The translations under genes were made by a program, and so were the position numbers. From Gammaproteobacteria bacterium (GTDB lineage: Bacteria > Pseudomonadota > Gammaproteobacteria > Arenicellales > JAJDZL01), in NCBI GenBank assembly GCA_022823405.1, contig JAJDXD010000072.1, forward strand, positions 1 through 47,514: 47,514 nucleotides of DNA. The letters run 5' to 3'. Each line of letters begins with the position of its first letter. The stretch's first letter is position 1. Of this stretch, positions 35,971-43,979 are shown piece by piece. The notes under the pieces are model-generated. The model saw nothing but the letters and a program-made list of their open reading frames with translations. It did not search any database and was not told the DNA's origin.

Positions 35971-36744
35971 TCACATTGAAGATTGTAAATGGCCACCGTC
36001 GGCAACGATTGTGCTCCCCGTCATATAGGAAGATGCGTCGGATGCAAGTAAAAGAAGTGGTCCATCCAGATCTTCCGGCTGTCCGAACCGTTTTTGAGGG
36101 ATTTTCAATTTAGCCTTTTCGCCTAGTGACGATTCAAGGTAGTCCCTGTTCATGTCGGTAACGATATAGCCTGGAGCGATCGCATTGACACGGATTGAGT
36201 GGCGCGCCCATTCGTAGGCCAGCACCCGGGTAAGATGTTCAACAGCCGCCTTGGCCGCCGCATAAGGTGCAACACCGCCCATGACCCGTCGACCGAGTAT
36301 TGATGCGATATTGATTATAGTGCCACCCTTGGAGTCAGCTGCCATATGCTGTCCAGCCTGTTGTGCAACCAGCCACACCCCTTTCAGGTTGGTGGCGATG
36401 ACATCGTCCCAGGATCGCTCTGTGATTTCGAGCGCCATCCCCTGTGACGCAATTCCCGCGTTGTTGACGACAATATCGACTCTCCCGAACAGTCTGGCTG
36501 TTTCATGGAACGCCGCTTCAACACTGTCCCGATTGGTGACATCGAGTTGCACCCAACTGATCTCAGTGTGCGGATTCTTCAGTTCTTTTGCACGCTTCTT
36601 CAGACGCCTAGTGCGCCGCGAGGCTAATACGACGTTGGCACCAGCCTGCGTTAATGTTCCCGCGAAATGCGAACCAATACCACTGGATGCACCTGTAATC
36701 AGCGCATTTTTTCCACTCAAATCAAAAATTGAAGTCAACAGCAA
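35971..36744 (-). CDS. Short-chain dehydrogenase/reductase
   Basis: A 257-residue classical SDR. The cofactor loop is TGASSGIG (residues 17-24). The structural motif is NNAG (about 94-97), and the active site is Asn119, Ser148, Tyr161 and Lys165 (YAAAK). An Arg-rich stretch after beta-2 (ASRRTRRLKKR) favours NADP(H). The end VADGGHLQSSM is normal for the family. The start is not an ATG: TTG at 36744 or 36738, with TAGG weakly upstream. It could reduce or oxidise a hydroxyacyl-CoA or hydroxy acid between the flanking enzymes of the operon. The substrate is not determinable. Confidence 0.9.
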   Translation of the reverse strand: MLLTSIFDLSGKNALITGASSGIGSHFAGTLTQAGANVVLASRRTRRLKKRAKELKNPHTEISWVQLDVTNRDSVEAAFHETARLFGRVDIVVNNAGIASQGMALEITERSWDDVIATNLKGVWLVAQQAGQHMAADSKGGTIINIASILGRRVMGGVAPYAAAKAAVEHLTRVLAYEWARHSIRVNAIAPGYIVTDMNRDYLESSLGEKAKLKIPQKRFGQPEDLDGPLLLLASDASSYMTGSTIVADGGHLQSSM

Positions 36745-36779
36745 TCAACCTAAATTGAAATCTCGATGCCGCAAATTAG

Positions 36780-38426
36780 TTAGACTAAAGAATCAATGTA
36801 TCGTTCTTTGTCAACCTGCACATCAATCAGCGAAATGCCTTGAAATTTCGTCGATTCCTGATAGGCTTCGGCAAATTCTTCAATTGAACGAACTGTCCTG
36901 CCGAGGCCACCAAAACTTTCGGCTAATTTCGCAAAATTCGGATTGAGTAAGTCGGTTGCAATCACGCGCTTAGGGTAATGCCGTTCCTGATGTTTCCGGA
37001 TGGTGCCCAGCACACCGTTGTTTATAACGACTACCAGCAGCTCAAGTTGGAGCTGGGCAGCTGTCGCCAATTCCTGAGCGGTCATCATAAAGCACCCGTC
37101 TCCACAAACCACAACAACCTTGCGATTTGGTGCACACAACTTCGCACTAATTCCAGCAGGCACGCTGTAACCCATTGATCCTGCAATCGGCGCGAGCTGT
37201 GTACGATAGGCTGCGCCATAGCGATAAAATCGGTGCAGCACTCCGGAACTAATGCCGGATCCACTGGCAACGATAGTATCGGGTGGTAAATGCGACTGCA
37301 GCCAGTCAATAACCTGCTCATTCGTGAATGCTGGATGATCATCAAACAGGGTCGAATGCTTTAAGTAAGCCTCCCGACCTCGATGAGTCCAGTCGGCCCA
37401 GTCTCCGCAGCATTCCAATTCCAGATCTTCAATCGCATTAAAGAAAGATGCAGAAGTCGCGTTGACTGCAACATCTGGTTTGTACACCTTACCCAACTCA
37501 CCGATATCCGGGTGAACATGAAATAACCTGGTTTGTGGGATAGGTGCCTCAATCAGTGAATACTTTCGGGTTGGCAGTTCACCCAGACGTGCACCAATAC
37601 AAAGTATTCGATCACTGCTACGCACCATTTCAGCCAGTTCCGGTCCAGTGCTGATCCCAAGGTCTCCGATATAGTTATCGTGTGCATTGTCTATGTAGTC
37701 CTGACATCGAAACTCTGCAACGACTGGCAGACTGTTGCGTGCTGCGAATTGTGCAATGCCAATTCGAAGTCTCTCACTCCAGCCGCTGCCACCTACGATG
37801 ATTAATGGCTGTTTAGCGCCTTTAAAGAAGTCGATCACACTGGCAGTTGTGTGTGGTGGAGCGACCACATTGGGTACATCAACCGGTGGCAGGTCTTGAA
37901 CATCAGCTTCATCAAAAAGTACATCTTCTGGAAACACCAACACCACAGGTCCCGGACGTCCTGATATTGCTGTGAGCCAGCCCCGATTGACATACTCGGG
38001 TATTCTTCGCACATCCTCGACTTGTGCCACCCACTTTGCCAATGGTCGATACATCGTTCGAAAATCAACCTCTTGAAAGGCTTCGCGATCCAGAAATTCA
38101 CGCTGCACCTGTCCAATCATCAATATCATGGGTGTCGAATCCTGTAAGGCGATATGAGCACCCAACGACGCGTTCGTTGCACCTGGTCCGCGAGTCACGA
38201 AACAGACACTGGGTCTGCCTGTCATTTTCCCGTAGGCTTCAGCCATAATCGCCGCACCACCCTCGTGGCGGCAGGTCACCGTTTTAATTGAAGGATGATC
38301 ATACAGACCGTCCAATGCAGGTAAAAATGATTCGCCCGCGACGCAAAAAACGGCTTCACATTCTCGCAAAGCCAGTTGGTCCGCTAAAATTTTTCCACCG
38401 TGTCTCAATCGAGTATTAACAGGCAT
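36780..38426 (-). CDS. Thiamine-pyrophosphate-dependent enzyme, acetolactate-synthase-like
   Basis: A 548-residue TPP enzyme with the IlvB-type three-domain build. The N-terminal domain has the catalytic Glu55 in CRHEGGAAIMAEAYGKMTG. The central domain follows at about 190-330. The C-terminal TPP site starts GDGCFMMTAQELATAAQ and ends VVINNGVLG, carrying the GDG-to-NN magnesium motif. FAD or small-subunit genes are absent, so biosynthetic acetolactate synthase is unlikely. Decarboxylases, carboligases and sulfoacetaldehyde-type enzymes share this pattern. The start chosen is ATG 38426 (a TTG at 38435 is possible). It is the first gene of the seven-gene operon, diverging from arsC. Confidence 0.9.
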   Translation of the reverse strand: MPVNTRLRHGGKILADQLALRECEAVFCVAGESFLPALDGLYDHPSIKTVTCRHEGGAAIMAEAYGKMTGRPSVCFVTRGPGATNASLGAHIALQDSTPMILMIGQVQREFLDREAFQEVDFRTMYRPLAKWVAQVEDVRRIPEYVNRGWLTAISGRPGPVVLVFPEDVLFDEADVQDLPPVDVPNVVAPPHTTASVIDFFKGAKQPLIIVGGSGWSERLRIGIAQFAARNSLPVVAEFRCQDYIDNAHDNYIGDLGISTGPELAEMVRSSDRILCIGARLGELPTRKYSLIEAPIPQTRLFHVHPDIGELGKVYKPDVAVNATSASFFNAIEDLELECCGDWADWTHRGREAYLKHSTLFDDHPAFTNEQVIDWLQSHLPPDTIVASGSGISSGVLHRFYRYGAAYRTQLAPIAGSMGYSVPAGISAKLCAPNRKVVVVCGDGCFMMTAQELATAAQLQLELLVVVINNGVLGTIRKHQERHYPKRVIATDLLNPNFAKLAESFGGLGRTVRSIEEFAEAYQESTKFQGISLIDVQVDKERYIDSLV

Positions 38427-38575
38427 GCTTTTCAAGTATGGTTTAGTGACTTCGAATGGCTTATTCGATTAACAGTCAAGCGAATAATTTTAGCCTTGTT
38501 GACTGGTTTAGATTCGGTTCAATGGCGACTGAACGACATGCACCACAATTGCAAGCACTACACGACGAAAGATAA

Positions 38576-38938
38576 ATGACAAAGAAAACTCCTGTAACGA
38601 TTTATCACAATCAACGTTGTTCCAAGTCCCGGCAAACACTGGCCATTTTGAATAGCAGGCTGGACTGCGATGTCGAAGTGATTGAATACTTAAATTCACC
38701 ACCTTCAGTAGATCAGCTTAAATCGATTCTTTCGATGCTCGATATGAAGCCACTTGAACTGATGCGCCGCAACGAATCTGTCTTCAGGTCGGAAAAACTG
38801 GATCAAGCAGATCTTGACAGTGATGACCTGATTGCTAAGATGATTGAACACCCAATTCTCATTGAAAGACCGATTGTTGTGGTCGGCAATCAAGCAAGAA
38901 TTGGACGACCACCGGAACAAGTCCTGGAATTGCTATGA
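38576..38938 (+). CDS. arsC: Glutaredoxin-dependent arsenate reductase
   Basis: A 120-residue ArsC/Spx-superfamily protein. It starts VTIYHNQRCSKSRQTL with the active-site cysteine Cys15, and has the ERPIVV and IGRPPEQVLELL elements of plasmid-R773-type ArsC. The enzyme reduces arsenate to arsenite with glutathione and glutaredoxin. No arsB, acr3 or arsR lies nearby, so it is an isolated copy, which is common in Gammaproteobacteria. Its stop codon is part of a hairpin, and trpB2 follows after 92 bases on the same strand. Confidence 0.93.
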   Translation: MTKKTPVTIYHNQRCSKSRQTLAILNSRLDCDVEVIEYLNSPPSVDQLKSILSMLDMKPLELMRRNESVFRSEKLDQADLDSDDLIAKMIEHPILIERPIVVVGNQARIGRPPEQVLELL

Positions 38939-38966
38939 ATACATGGTGTATTCACCAATTACACCA
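38936..38966 (+). promoter_or_regulatory. Two mutually exclusive hairpins between arsC and the TrpB2 gene
   Basis: TGAATACA-TGG-TGTATTCA (38936-38954) forms an 8-bp stem overlapping the arsC stop codon. The stretch TGGTGTA (38944-38950) also pairs perfectly with TACACCA (38960-38966). The two folds cannot coexist. This resembles an attenuator or switch, but neither fold is followed by a proper T-run. Confidence 0.4.
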
Positions 38967-39030
38967 AAACAAATACATAGAAAACAAATTTTCTTCTATT
39001 AATTTAGTCTGTCTGGAGGAAACCTAGAGT

Positions 39031-40392
39031 ATGGAGACGATCAAATATCAGTTAAACGAAAACGATGTGCCCAAGTATTGGTACAACATTGTTTCTGATT
39101 TACCGATACCACCACCGCCAGTCATTCATCCTGGCACCGGTCAGCCAGTGGGTCCGGATGACCTGGCTCCTCTTTTTCCGATGCAAATTATTATGCAGGA
39201 GGTCAGTGCTGAACGGTACATTCCAATACCCGAACCCGTACGAGACATTCTGTTGCAGTGGCGACCCAGTCCCCTTTACAGAGCGCGACGTTTAGAAAAA
39301 GCACTCGATACACCTGCCAGAATTTACTACAAGTACGAAGGTGTGAGTCCAGCCGGTTCACACAAACCGAATACTGCAATCGCACAAGCCTTCTATTCGA
39401 ATGACGAAGGGGTGAAGCGAATTTCCACGGAAACAGGTGCAGGTCAATGGGGCTCTGCTCTTGCACTAGCGGGTTCATTTTTCGGACTGGAAATTGAAGT
39501 TTTTATGGTAAGAGTCAGTTTTGACCAGAAACCTTACCGAAAAGCGTTTATGGAGAGCTTCGGTGCAAATTGCACAGCGAGTCCCAGCGATACTACAAAC
39601 TCGGGACGTGCAATTTTGGCTGAAAGTCCTGACAGCAGTGGTAGCTTGGGCATCGCAATCAGTGAAGCCGTTGAATACGCTGCGACCCGTGATGACACAA
39701 AATATGCTTTGGGCAGTGTGCTCAATCATGTACTGCTACACCAGACTATCGTCGGTCAGGAGGCAATGAAACAGTTTGATATGGCAGACGACTATCCTGA
39801 TATTGTGATCGGGTGCACAGGTGGTGGCAGTAATTTTGCAGGACTGTCATTTCCCTTTATTGGTGCTCAATTTAGAGAAGGAAAAAATGTTGAAGTCATT
39901 GCTGTTGAACCGGCAAACTGCCCTACCTTGACGAAGGGAAAATACGCTTACGATTTTGGTGATACCGCCAATCTGACGCCTTTGGTGAAGATGCACACAC
40001 TTGGATCCAAGTTTGTGCCGCCAAAATCCCATTCCGGTGGGCTTCGTTATCATGGGATGGCCCCTTTAGTTAGCCTGATCACAGACTTCGGTAGTATTCG
40101 GCCTCGCTCCTATACGCAAATTGAGTGCTTTGATGCTGGTATTCAGTTTGCTCGCAGCGAAGGAATATTACCCGCACCTGAGGCGAATCATGCTGTTGCA
40201 GGAATGATGGAGGAAGCCTATCGATGCAAGGAAGAAGGCGTGGCAAAGACCATTCTGTTTAATCTCTGTGGCCACGGATACTTTGACATGCAGGCATACA
40301 CGGATTACTTTGCAGGGCAAATGCACGAGCAGGAATATTCGGAAGAAGAAGTTGCCATGGCACTGGCTGGTTTGCCATCGGTAGCAGCCTAA
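39031..40392 (+). CDS. TrpB2-type tryptophan synthase beta chain
   Basis: A 453-residue PLP enzyme of the TrpB2 branch, longer than TrpB1 (about 400) and with the distinctive N-terminus DVPKYWYNIVSDLPIPPPP. The PLP lysine is Lys112 in GSHKPNTA. ETGAGQWG and the phosphate loop CTGGGSNF follow. TrpB2 joins indole and serine to tryptophan and often acts without TrpA; several have serine deaminase activity. No trp genes lie nearby, which supports an indole-salvage or other beta-replacement role. GGAGG is well placed before the ATG. The upstream alternative hairpins may control it. Confidence 0.92.
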   Translation: METIKYQLNENDVPKYWYNIVSDLPIPPPPVIHPGTGQPVGPDDLAPLFPMQIIMQEVSAERYIPIPEPVRDILLQWRPSPLYRARRLEKALDTPARIYYKYEGVSPAGSHKPNTAIAQAFYSNDEGVKRISTETGAGQWGSALALAGSFFGLEIEVFMVRVSFDQKPYRKAFMESFGANCTASPSDTTNSGRAILAESPDSSGSLGIAISEAVEYAATRDDTKYALGSVLNHVLLHQTIVGQEAMKQFDMADDYPDIVIGCTGGGSNFAGLSFPFIGAQFREGKNVEVIAVEPANCPTLTKGKYAYDFGDTANLTPLVKMHTLGSKFVPPKSHSGGLRYHGMAPLVSLITDFGSIRPRSYTQIECFDAGIQFARSEGILPAPEANHAVAGMMEEAYRCKEEGVAKTILFNLCGHGYFDMQAYTDYFAGQMHEQEYSEEEVAMALAGLPSVAA

Positions 40393-40759
40393 CCTTCTAT
40401 TCGTCGATGCATACGGGAGCAATCGGAACTTTACATCCCGCTAATCAATGAATTGCATTTGAATACTAATCAATAAATAGAACAACTCCACCGGTTTCAA
40501 TGCTATTGAATCGGTAGAGATTTCTAGTCATCAAATCGAGTGCAGAGGAATGTTAACTCAACCGGGTGAAAAAGCGAATTGCCGAAGAAGAGTTTGGTAT
40601 CTCGTTAAGCAGACAGCAGGGTAAATGTCCGCATTACGATTGCAAGGTCGATAGCAAGCTGGAAGCACAGCTCATTACGCTGAACTGTAAAAAAACATCA
40701 CCCGTGATATTCGCATTGAATGCTGCAGCTGTTGGCGACCAAGGTCGCTGCTAAACTGA
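40393..40759. other. Gap after trpB2; weak hairpin and possible transposase relic
   Basis: No full gene lies here. A bulged stem (CCGGTTTCAAT with ATTGAATCGG, 40491-40514) could end or stabilise the trpB2 transcript. A plus-strand frame at 40566-40754 begins KKRIAEEEFGISLSRQ, which resembles the helix-turn-helix of IS630-type transposases, then turns unrecognisable. It is at most a relic. Confidence 0.3.
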
Positions 40760-41224
40760 TCAATTCCGGCACAGATTTCTATTGCTGAGTAGTTTTTGGT
40801 GGCTTTCACCAAATTCTTTGTTTATTCTAGTTGAGTAGACCTTTCCGCGTGGATTATTGATCAAACGGGGATTTCCAAAATCATATTGAAGGTTTGTATC
40901 ATTGGAATACAGCAATCTTGCTTTACTAAGTTGGGCCAGTGCGATAATATGTTCGTCATCAGACCGACAAGATTTAGCCTTCTTAAGAGCTTCAGTTCTT
41001 TCGTTGACCGCAGAATCGTCAATAGTTGTAATCCAGCCAGCGTTGATCGCCTGTCGATACCATTGTGAGAATGCTCCGGATTTAGCCAGTTCCTCTCTTA
41101 GTTTTCCCCCAACGACTAGTTTTCTTTGTTGTCCCAACCAATTTAAAAATTTTATTGCTGCTTCGGGACTACTACCACGCCCGAAGACTTCATCTCGACG
41201 ATTAGCATCAATAATCGCACACAT
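40760..41224 (-). CDS. PIN-like nuclease, partner of the AAA ATPase
   Basis: A 154-residue protein that reads as a PIN-type nuclease. The first acidic residue is Asp6 in MCAIIDAN. Glu44/Glu45 follow in KLREELAK, then Asp89/Asp90 in SDDEHIIALAQ and Asp109 in YSNDTNL. These positions match the four acidic metal ligands of PIN domains. PIN proteins cut RNA, and many are toxins. Its ATG shares a base with the ATPase stop codon (TGATG), so the two are translationally coupled and surely act together. No antitoxin of VapB type is next to it; control is presumably by the ATPase. The name and target are inference. Confidence 0.75.
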   Translation of the reverse strand: MCAIIDANRRDEVFGRGSSPEAAIKFLNWLGQQRKLVVGGKLREELAKSGAFSQWYRQAINAGWITTIDDSAVNERTEALKKAKSCRSDDEHIIALAQLSKARLLYSNDTNLQYDFGNPRLINNPRGKVYSTRINKEFGESHQKLLSNRNLCRN

Positions 41225-42615
41225 CAGAGCCCTATCGACCTTCTTGTTTCTTCCATAAAGAAATCCCGATAGCGATCTGGTGCATCTAAGATGTTTCCCT
41301 GGTCGTCGATTCTCAATGAGTGGATTTGAGCGCCTAGATTCTTACGTTCAAAGAACAAAATGGAAACATCTTCAGGTTTCAAATTAGAATCGCCATCTCG
41401 AACTTCCATGCGTACACGGTCAAGAATGTAGTCACTGTGTGTTTCCACTACCAATGCCTGTTGTGGACAAGCAATTCGACAAAAAAGACTTCCCAGAGCT
41501 GCTTGCGCACTTGGATGGAGATGTACCTCAGGTTGTTGTATTAAATACATAGAAGATGGACGGCTATGCATCAATTCAGTTATGATTGGTAAGACTTGGC
41601 TGACCCCGTACCCGACATCAATTAGGTTTCGTGATGGGCCTTTGGCGTCGGTCCCAAACTTTCTAATTTGTAACTGAAATGGCTCACTCCCTTTTTTTCC
41701 TAACGGCTTAATAGATATTTCATCAAATAAACCTGATTGCTGTCCGAACTTCTCTATTGATTTCTGAAGATTGTTCCAGTTTTTCTTGTTTTCAAAAAAC
41801 ACATTTGCCATATACATGGGAATGTAATCACCTTCTGAATCTGGGGTAAGGCGAGCTGGGTCATAAGTTCGGTGCGGTTTTGAGCGGACAGGTGCACTGG
41901 CAAAGAATGTTCGCAATTGCCGGAAGTAGTGAGGATGAAAAGACTGACTTAAACCAATAATTTTCTGCCAATCTTCGGAATTAGGTTCTGCCGTACCCTT
42001 TTGTGCATTAAGCCATCTCTCTATTGAATCTTCATCACTAGAGACAAAAAGAGAAGGAAATACAAAGTTTAATTTCTGCAACAGGTTATGAACTCCACCA
42101 TAAAACGGAAAAAGACCTTCTTGGACATCTGAATTTAGTTGCCAAGAACCTGTAGAAGTGCCGAAATAAAATCGAGGAAACGAAGACTTATTTGTTTCTT
42201 TAAAATGTGCTTCGATGTATGCATCCTGATTGGAAAGTCGCCAATAAACCGGAACGGGCACGGAACTTGACCCACGTCCAAACTCCACATCAAATCGGCT
42301 AGTGTGGTACTGAGAGTAGTGTTGATCCTCTAAGAAATCAATATCATTTGTTCTGAAACCTGCTTTAAACGTGTCTGCCCGACCACCACGACCGCCACGA
42401 TAGTGGGCGATTTCGTCGAAACTTCCAAGGTCATATGGGCTTCTTTTGAAATTTGGAGTGTTGCCGTTATAGGTCATGTCCAACAATAATTGGATCATCG
42501 CCATAAAAGAAGTCTTGCCTGCGCTATTTTCGCCGACTAGAAGAGTAAGAGGCGCCAGTCGAGCTGTTTGCCGTTCTCTGAAGCAACGATAATTCTCTAA
42601 TGTGATTTCGTACAT
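41224..42615 (-). CDS. AAA (ABC/OLD-type) ATPase, candidate sensor of a two-gene defence module
   Basis: A 463-residue ATPase of the AAA_15/AAA_21 (DUF3696-like) group. The sequence opens MYEITLENYRCFRE, followed by Walker A GENSAGKTS (28-36). The signature-like DVGYGVSQVLPI is at about 333-344, Walker B YLIQQPEVHLHP at 357-368 with catalytic Glu363, and the switch histidine in VVETHSDYILDR at 389-400. The long middle insert (about 90-320) has no known domain. SMC/OLD-like ATPases of this kind pair with nucleases in PARIS, Septu and similar phage-defence systems. Here the partner is a PIN-like protein, with overlapping stop and start codons. No TOPRIM domain is present. A defence role is inferred from the gene pair and the accessory setting. 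Confidence 0.85.
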   Translation of the reverse strand: MYEITLENYRCFRERQTARLAPLTLLVGENSAGKTSFMAMIQLLLDMTYNGNTPNFKRSPYDLGSFDEIAHYRGGRGGRADTFKAGFRTNDIDFLEDQHYSQYHTSRFDVEFGRGSSSVPVPVYWRLSNQDAYIEAHFKETNKSSFPRFYFGTSTGSWQLNSDVQEGLFPFYGGVHNLLQKLNFVFPSLFVSSDEDSIERWLNAQKGTAEPNSEDWQKIIGLSQSFHPHYFRQLRTFFASAPVRSKPHRTYDPARLTPDSEGDYIPMYMANVFFENKKNWNNLQKSIEKFGQQSGLFDEISIKPLGKKGSEPFQLQIRKFGTDAKGPSRNLIDVGYGVSQVLPIITELMHSRPSSMYLIQQPEVHLHPSAQAALGSLFCRIACPQQALVVETHSDYILDRVRMEVRDGDSNLKPEDVSILFFERKNLGAQIHSLRIDDQGNILDAPDRYRDFFMEETRRSIGL

Positions 42616-43297
42616 AACTGTTAATATATGACTTCCTGAACTCCCAGCAACTTCGCAGTGTACTTCAATTCATTTTATTCTGCTCGAATTTGATGTTTAG
42701 ACGCTTTTTTGATTTCTGAAACGCTGCCGCGGGTACTTAATCAGTGCGTCGACAAGAATTAGCAGAACCCATTTTCAAATGGACATGGAATTCCGTTAAA
42801 GATGGAACAGTTCCTTGTACCATCCTACAACTCGATCCACTGGTGTGAATCGACGCGTTCAACAAGAATTTGCGAACCTAATTCAGTCATCATCTGCTGT
42901 GTCAGGAGCAATAGCGTCTTAGCTTCAACCCACGATTAGCCGAATTGCTGTAATTCGCGATAACTGACAATTATTGACCATGCAATAAATGTTGACATGC
43001 TGCCGCGTCATCATAACTCGCTACCGACCGTATGCTACTAACCGGGTAGATTGTTCATCACGAGCAACAATGAATGCTGAAACTGAACTCAGCTCGAAAA
43101 GCGGAGTTTAACCTGACGGTCTGGTCAATTCGCAACTGAGTGCTCGTATAGCAGATCCGCAATTAGTACCAGTTCATCCAATCACGCTATTGCGAGTGCC
43201 AGAAAAGACAGCGTAAGTATTAAACAAGGCGCTGTTTCGGTCTCATTCACATTCGAGTCAATTCCACAAAATAAGTGCCTGATAGTGTTCTATGACG
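42616..43297. other. Long stretch without genes, upstream of the ATPase-PIN pair
   Basis: About 680 bases with no supportable gene on either strand. A degenerate pair of similar segments occurs: around 42750-42773 (GACAAGAATTAGCAGAACC) and 42862-42884 (CAACAAGAATTTGCGAACC). A minus-strand stretch opposite the second reads ELGSQILVERVDSHQWIEL before a stop, which is protein-like. This looks like decayed DNA, possibly including the lost toxin of the antitoxin gene at 43360. The promoter of the ATPase-PIN pair should lie at its left end, but no clear -35/-10 pair was found. Confidence 0.35.
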
Positions 43298-43360
43298 CTA
43301 ATCTGAATCTGCACATGAAGTATTCTGATACGACAGAGAGGTAACTGACTGAAATCGCAT
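43298..43360 (-). pseudogene. Micro-frame at the toxin position after the antitoxin gene
   Basis: An ATG at 43360-43358 shares its base with the antitoxin stop (TGATG), exactly where a coupled toxin gene should start. The frame ends after 20 codons (MRFQSVTSLSYQNTSCADSD) and shows no PIN or RelE features. From its second codon on, it is made of the 31-bp direct repeat. This suggests the toxin gene was replaced or deleted at this repeat. Confidence 0.35.
43327..43357 (+). repeat. 31-bp imperfect direct repeat, copy 1
   Basis: The segment starts GATACGACAG and ends CTGACTGAAATCG. It matches the copy at 43805-43835 at 26 of 31 positions, in the same orientation, with 447 bases between them. The pair brackets the antitoxin gene and its promoter. 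Confidence 0.6.
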
Positions 43361-43599
43361 CAATATTGTTTCTCCCAAGCAGAAATTTTTTCTTCAGGAA
43401 GCTCATTAAAGAAAGTTTCGTCAAACTCAATCAAACCCTTATATGCCCCAGGCATTCTGGGTGTTTTCGACTGCTCAAAAGGAATGATTCTCGCTATTGG
43501 TTTCCCATAGCGGGTGACTACGACTTCGTCGTCTGATTCCAATGACTTTAGAATCCTCGAGAGGTGAGTTTTCGCTTGGTGTACACTAAAGACAGGCAT
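43360..43599 (-). CDS. Phd/YefM-family antitoxin, apparently without toxin
   Basis: A 79-residue antitoxin of the Phd/YefM fold: FSVHQAKTHLSRILKSLESDDEVVVTRYGKPIARIIPF is the DNA-binding part (given by its ends, residues 4-41). A C-terminal tail (about 42-79) with acidic and aromatic residues should wrap the toxin. The tail pattern with a VHQAKTHLS start is typical of antitoxins paired with VapC-type PIN toxins. Such toxins normally start at the antitoxin stop codon. Here a TGATG is present, but the downstream frame ends after 20 codons, so the gene is an orphan. The ATG has AGGGA nearby. Confidence 0.88.
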   Translation of the reverse strand: MPVFSVHQAKTHLSRILKSLESDDEVVVTRYGKPIARIIPFEQSKTPRMPGAYKGLIEFDETFFNELPEEKISAWEKQY

Positions 43600-43614
43600 G
43601 ATAAATCCCTAGAA

Positions 43615-43643
43615 AATTTATTTTATTCAACATGATTAGTCAA
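43615..43643 (-). promoter_or_regulatory. Possible sigma-70 promoter of the antitoxin gene
   Basis: On the minus strand TTGACT (43643-43638) and TAAATT (43620-43615) are separated by 17 bases, ahead of the antitoxin ATG at 43599. The -10 is only a fair match, and the leader would be under 15 bases. Confidence 0.35.
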
Positions 43644-43749
43644 CAATCCGAAATTGTCAACACCTAATTCAATAACAGAATACCTCAACCTCAAACGGTA
43701 TTCACCCAAACGCAGAAAGAGCCGTATAGCGGTGTTTGGAAAAGCAAGT

Positions 43750-43778
43750 GGTCCAACCTACGCCGTCCTATGGACCAT
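43750..43778. repeat. 7-bp inverted repeat with 15-bp spacer
   Basis: TGGTCCA (43750-43756) and TGGACCA (43772-43778) pair perfectly. There is no T-run. It lies between the antitoxin gene and the CLC gene; role unknown. Confidence 0.4.
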
Positions 43779-43804
43779 CCGTAGAAAGCTTTTCAATAAG
43801 GTAC

Positions 43805-43835
43805 GATACGACAGCCAGTTGGCTGACTGAAATCG
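43805..43835 (+). repeat. 31-bp imperfect direct repeat, copy 2
   Basis: This is the second copy of the repeat at 43327-43357 (26 of 31 identical). Inside it, CAGCC and GGCTG can form a short hairpin that copy 1 lacks. Confidence 0.6.
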
Positions 43836-43883
43836 TGCGTCAAATCGATTTTTGGCACCTTAAATTCCCATTGCGGAAACTGT

Positions 43884-43908
43884 CATAACAGTGTTAACTT
43901 TTGTTATG
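43884..43908. promoter_or_regulatory. Operator-like inverted repeat upstream of the CLC gene
   Basis: CATAACA (43884-43890) and TGTTATG (43902-43908) are perfect arms around 11 bases, 71 bases before the GTG start of the CLC gene. The size suits a dimeric regulator. Confidence 0.4.
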
Positions 43909-43979
43909 GTGTAGGTTGATTGTTTGCCGCTGGTTTTACCTGTGTGTATCTGAAAATCCTTTGAGAGTAGCGTCTTGTA

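Noticed and set aside
40566..40754. 62-codon frame with an IS630-like start
   Set aside because: Only about 16 residues resemble a transposase helix-turn-helix; the rest is unrecognisable, so it is not called as a gene.
43750..43778. Possible rho-independent terminator
   Set aside because: A 7-bp stem with a 15-base loop and no T-run on either side does not fit a terminator.
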